Assembly (NCBI GenBank): GCA_942159475.1 | Contig: OW804096.1 | Span: 39,121,744-39,185,743 of the forward strand | Source: Sthenelais limicola | Lineage: Eukaryota > Annelida > Polychaeta > Phyllodocida > Sigalionidae | Direction of reading: 5' to 3' | DNA: 64,000 nt | Shown: one piece after another, positions 61,777 to 64,000 of the stretch | Numbering within the stretch: the stretch's first letter is position 1 | Layout of the letters: each line of letters begins with the position of its first letter | The notes under the pieces: generated by a model | What the model was told of the DNA's origin: nothing | Seen by the model: the letters and a program-made list of their open reading frames with translations, nothing else | Database searches by the model: none | Position numbers and translations under genes: made by a program

Positions 61777-61926
61777 AGCTAGGGATTTATAGCACAGCCA
61801 CAAAGGCCCCTCACCAACACCAGACATAAAGGAAACATAGAATTGAGTGACCGGGGTTCGCTTATGTACATGAGGGCTGGTCTGGCATTATGACTCTCCG
61901 AGCGCTATATAGCTAGTTTAATATAT
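61777..61926. other. No gene seen
   Basis: Short stretch between the duplication and RepA, unrecognised. Confidence 0.3.
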
Positions 61927-62161
61927 GGGTCAGAATTTCGGAAAATGTACAATTCTACTTCGCCAATCTTCTCAAATGACCCAAATTTCAGACGAAAATA
62001 AAGTTCAAAATACAGTTCAACCTTACCAAACAGATTGCTAGAATCATTGCAATGCCGAATATACTCGAATTTACCCAATATTGGCCAAATTGGAGCCTAA
62101 TTTAGCAGAATTAACTAAATGTGTACAGCTGTCAATTGTACATTTTCTGAGAATCTGACCC
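61927..62161 (+). mobile_element. RepA copy with ATAT direct repeat
   Basis: GGGTCAGAATTTCGGAAAAT, AGTTCAACCTTACCAAACAG, CCTAATTTAGCAGAATTAAC, CATTTTCTGAGAATCTGACC then C. ATAT on both sides. Confidence 0.87.
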
Positions 62162-62182
62162 ATATAATACAGTATAATATTT

Positions 62183-62487
62183 ATGTGATGTATCACAGAT
62201 AAATGAGTCTGAAGTCGCAGAATACTTATATTTTCCAAAGTAATTTATTCACAAAACTCTTTCTTAGAATGATTTCATTTTTGAGGTTCTTGAAGCTGCT
62301 AGTAGCATGATGACAGGTACCAACTCTCAAGACACTGTACTAAATATGTCCATGCATTTCTAAGGTCATCTCATGGAGCATATTTAGCTACTTCACTAGT
62401 ATTTGTCCACCCAGATATATTGCAAACTTTATTTTTACAAATAAACATATCAAATTTAGGATATAGAATACTTATTAGATGTCCTAC
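62183..62487 (-). mobile_element. RepD copy, minus orientation, right end missing
   Basis: ATGTGATGTATCACAGATAA then ATGAGTCTGAAGTCGCAG; AAAGTAATTTATTCACAAAA; CATTTCTAAGGTCATCTCAT; CACTAGTATTTGTCCACCCA. Ends near TTAGATGTCCTA. Confidence 0.75.
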
Positions 62488-63033
62488 TACTCTTGGCTCT
62501 ATGAATATTCACCAGTAAAATAAAGGGCATGGTCAGGAAAATTATTGAAAATTAAACATGGTTTAGTTTTAATTATCTTCTGATAAAATTGGTTTAGCGC
62601 TCATTAATATGTTTTTGGAGATGTACTGTGTCCTTTATTATTAATATTTGCCAAGTGATCAAGAAATAAATGTGATTTATTCACATGATCTCTTCGTTGG
62701 AATGGTCTAATCATTGGAGGATTTAGCGCTTCGAGTTGGAATCACCAGAATATAACTCTCCCAATGCCCTGCACTCCAAACGCCTGTATTTTTCTCGCTA
62801 CATGGATTCTCGGCTTTAGACATATATATGCCTCATGAATATGCATGACTATAACCCAATTCCCTAGGGACATTATGACCTCGGGACATCTCAACCCAGT
62901 CCAAGGTCAGCAATGTTAAAGCTTCAGAATCATCTGTGTTATATATAGCTCCCTTATGGTACCCAGCATATATGGACTAAACACATAATAGGCAAAACAA
63001 GTTTATATTCCTATGGGCTGAATTATGAACGAA
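62488..63033. other. No gene seen; RepD-like fragment
   Basis: GTGATTTATTCACATGATCT then CTTCGTTGGAATGGTCTAAT and GGAGGATTTAGCGCTTCGAG at 62670-62735 is an internal RepD piece. The rest is unrecognised. Confidence 0.4.
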
Positions 63034-63378
63034 TAGGGGAGATGCATGTCTCACTGTACATGTGTTACAGTGCATTCTGGGATGGATTCATTTCAAATCT
63101 GACATAGAAGTATCTGGCAACATTTTTATCGAAGATTGAAGGGATCTTTTCACAAATATCATGGCCTGCGTGAATGATCTTTGTAAACCAAATGCATGAT
63201 GGGAAAGATGAAGGCTTGTGTTATGGAAACATGAGTAAGACATGGATATTGACATTAGAGCACTGATAAATAGTGCCATGCTGAATATGGCATGTTTTGT
63301 ATAGATTTTATACTGTACCATAGTCCCATAATGCCATGCGAATCAAGATTCAAAATGGCGGCTATGGAAATCCCCCTA
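63034..63378 (-). mobile_element. RepB copy, minus orientation
   Basis: TAGGGGAGATGCATGTCTCA, GTTACAGTGCATTCTGGGAT, CCAAATGCATGATGGGAAAG, AAAATGGCGGCTATGGAAAT then CCCCCTA. Confidence 0.8.
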
Positions 63379-63726
63379 TTGGGAACAGAACAATTGGTCA
63401 ATATGGATAAGACTGCAGCAGGTGGGGCTTCATAAGCAACATGATCGAAGACAGACTGCTTATCATTAATGCATAATTGATTGGGCAGATTGGTCAATGT
63501 CAAATGTGATGCGTTATAGAAGAACAGACAAATGTGTTTACAGACAGCAGTATCTCTCATGAGGGCTGGCGGCCTCTTGAGAGATCCTGAGGTCTGTAAA
63601 AACTTGCGGGCATAGCATCCCGAAGCCTAGACACTACTCTCATTACATTCTTGCTCTCATTACATTTCATCTTAATCCACAATGCACTATGTAGACAATA
63701 TTCCCTGACTGCAATCCTGACATGCC
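63379..63726. other. No gene seen
   Basis: TGTGATGCGTTATAGAAGAA at 63508 is a RepD-terminus remnant. CATTCTTGCTCTCATTACAT shows a short local repeat of CTCATTACAT at 63639 and 63656. Confidence 0.35.
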
Positions 63727-63770
63727 ATATTACACACGGGGAACACCATCGTATAGCCCGTGTGTAATAT
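63727..63770. repeat. Hairpin with perfect 14-bp stem
   Basis: ATATTACACACGGG at 63727-63740 is exactly complementary to CCCGTGTGTAATAT at 63757-63770, with a 16-nt loop. Confidence 0.8.
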
Positions 63771-64000
63771 GAAACGTGGAGATTGCCTGAGGGTAATATT
63801 GTGTTATTATTGTACTTTTCCCGATATTTTTGCTAAAATATGTGAAAATATGATGGACATTAATGAGGAGTGTAGCCAGCCCTATATGTATGTAGTATGG
63901 GTGCCAATGCTCCAGTATGGCATTCCATATTGCCCACTAGAATGGTATAATGAAATGATTTATGTGCCATGGTACATACACGCCTCACATAGAGGACCTG

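Overview
This is a window of eukaryotic nuclear DNA, clearly AT-rich, and almost all of what can be recognised is repetitive. The best guess is a marine bilaterian invertebrate, perhaps a mollusc or other lophotrochozoan. The reasons are cytosolic-type nuclear tRNA genes with Pol III terminators, a CR1/Jockey-like non-LTR retrotransposon, a very high density of short non-autonomous DNA transposons, GAGT microsatellites, and no compact gene layout. The taxon is an inference and could be wrong. I see no convincing host protein-coding exon. The only credible protein-coding reading frame is the C-terminal part of a truncated LINE reverse transcriptase (19747-20747, poly(A) tail to 21097). Two intact tRNA genes are present: tRNA-Pro(CGG) on the minus strand at 18685-18756 and tRNA-Ala(TGC) on the plus strand at 44888-44959.

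The window is organised by a few repeat families that I defined by comparing its parts with each other. RepA is a ~235 bp element with inverted ends GGGTCAGATTTTCAGAAAAT, about 30 copies or fragments, often flanked by a 4-bp direct repeat. RepB is ~320-370 bp with ends AGGGGATTTGCAT / ATGCAAATCCCCT and TA flanks. RepC is a ~105 bp near-palindrome with TTAA at its best-preserved copy. RepD is ~350-430 bp with ~40 bp inverted ends containing GGAAAATGAGTCAC, about 30 copies or fragments. RepS is a ~600 bp element with a tRNA-like Pol III promoter in its middle. Minor families are RepE, RepF and RepG, plus several single foldback elements.

Region by region: 1-9.8 kb has RepS, RepE, RepB and a three-deep nest (RepD containing RepB containing a hairpin element). 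9.8-18 kb has RepS, RepB and RepD copies, minisatellites and a CpG/CRE-rich patch. 18-24 kb has tRNA-Pro, the LINE and an ~840 bp polypurine tract. 24-35 kb is mainly RepD, RepA and RepC. 35.2-37.8 kb is a 2.6 kb foldback element whose outer arms are almost identical. 38.3-39 kb is GA-rich. 39-55 kb is a dense RepA/RepD field with tRNA-Ala. 55.9-56.5 kb is an element with inverted ends filled with GATATC palindromes at ~21 bp spacing. 59.9-61.8 kb is a 937 bp tandem duplication at about 99% identity. 61.8-64 kb has RepA, RepD and RepB.

No operon or pathway can be described here. The tRNA genes would be transcribed by Pol III, and the rest is a record of layered transposition. The most unusual items are the GATATC element, the foldback element, the internally placed tRNA-like promoter of RepS, and the fact that the ends of RepD and RepB carry exact matches to animal transcription-factor sites (AP-1, octamer, YY1-like). 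All repeat boundaries were found by eye and may be off by some bases.
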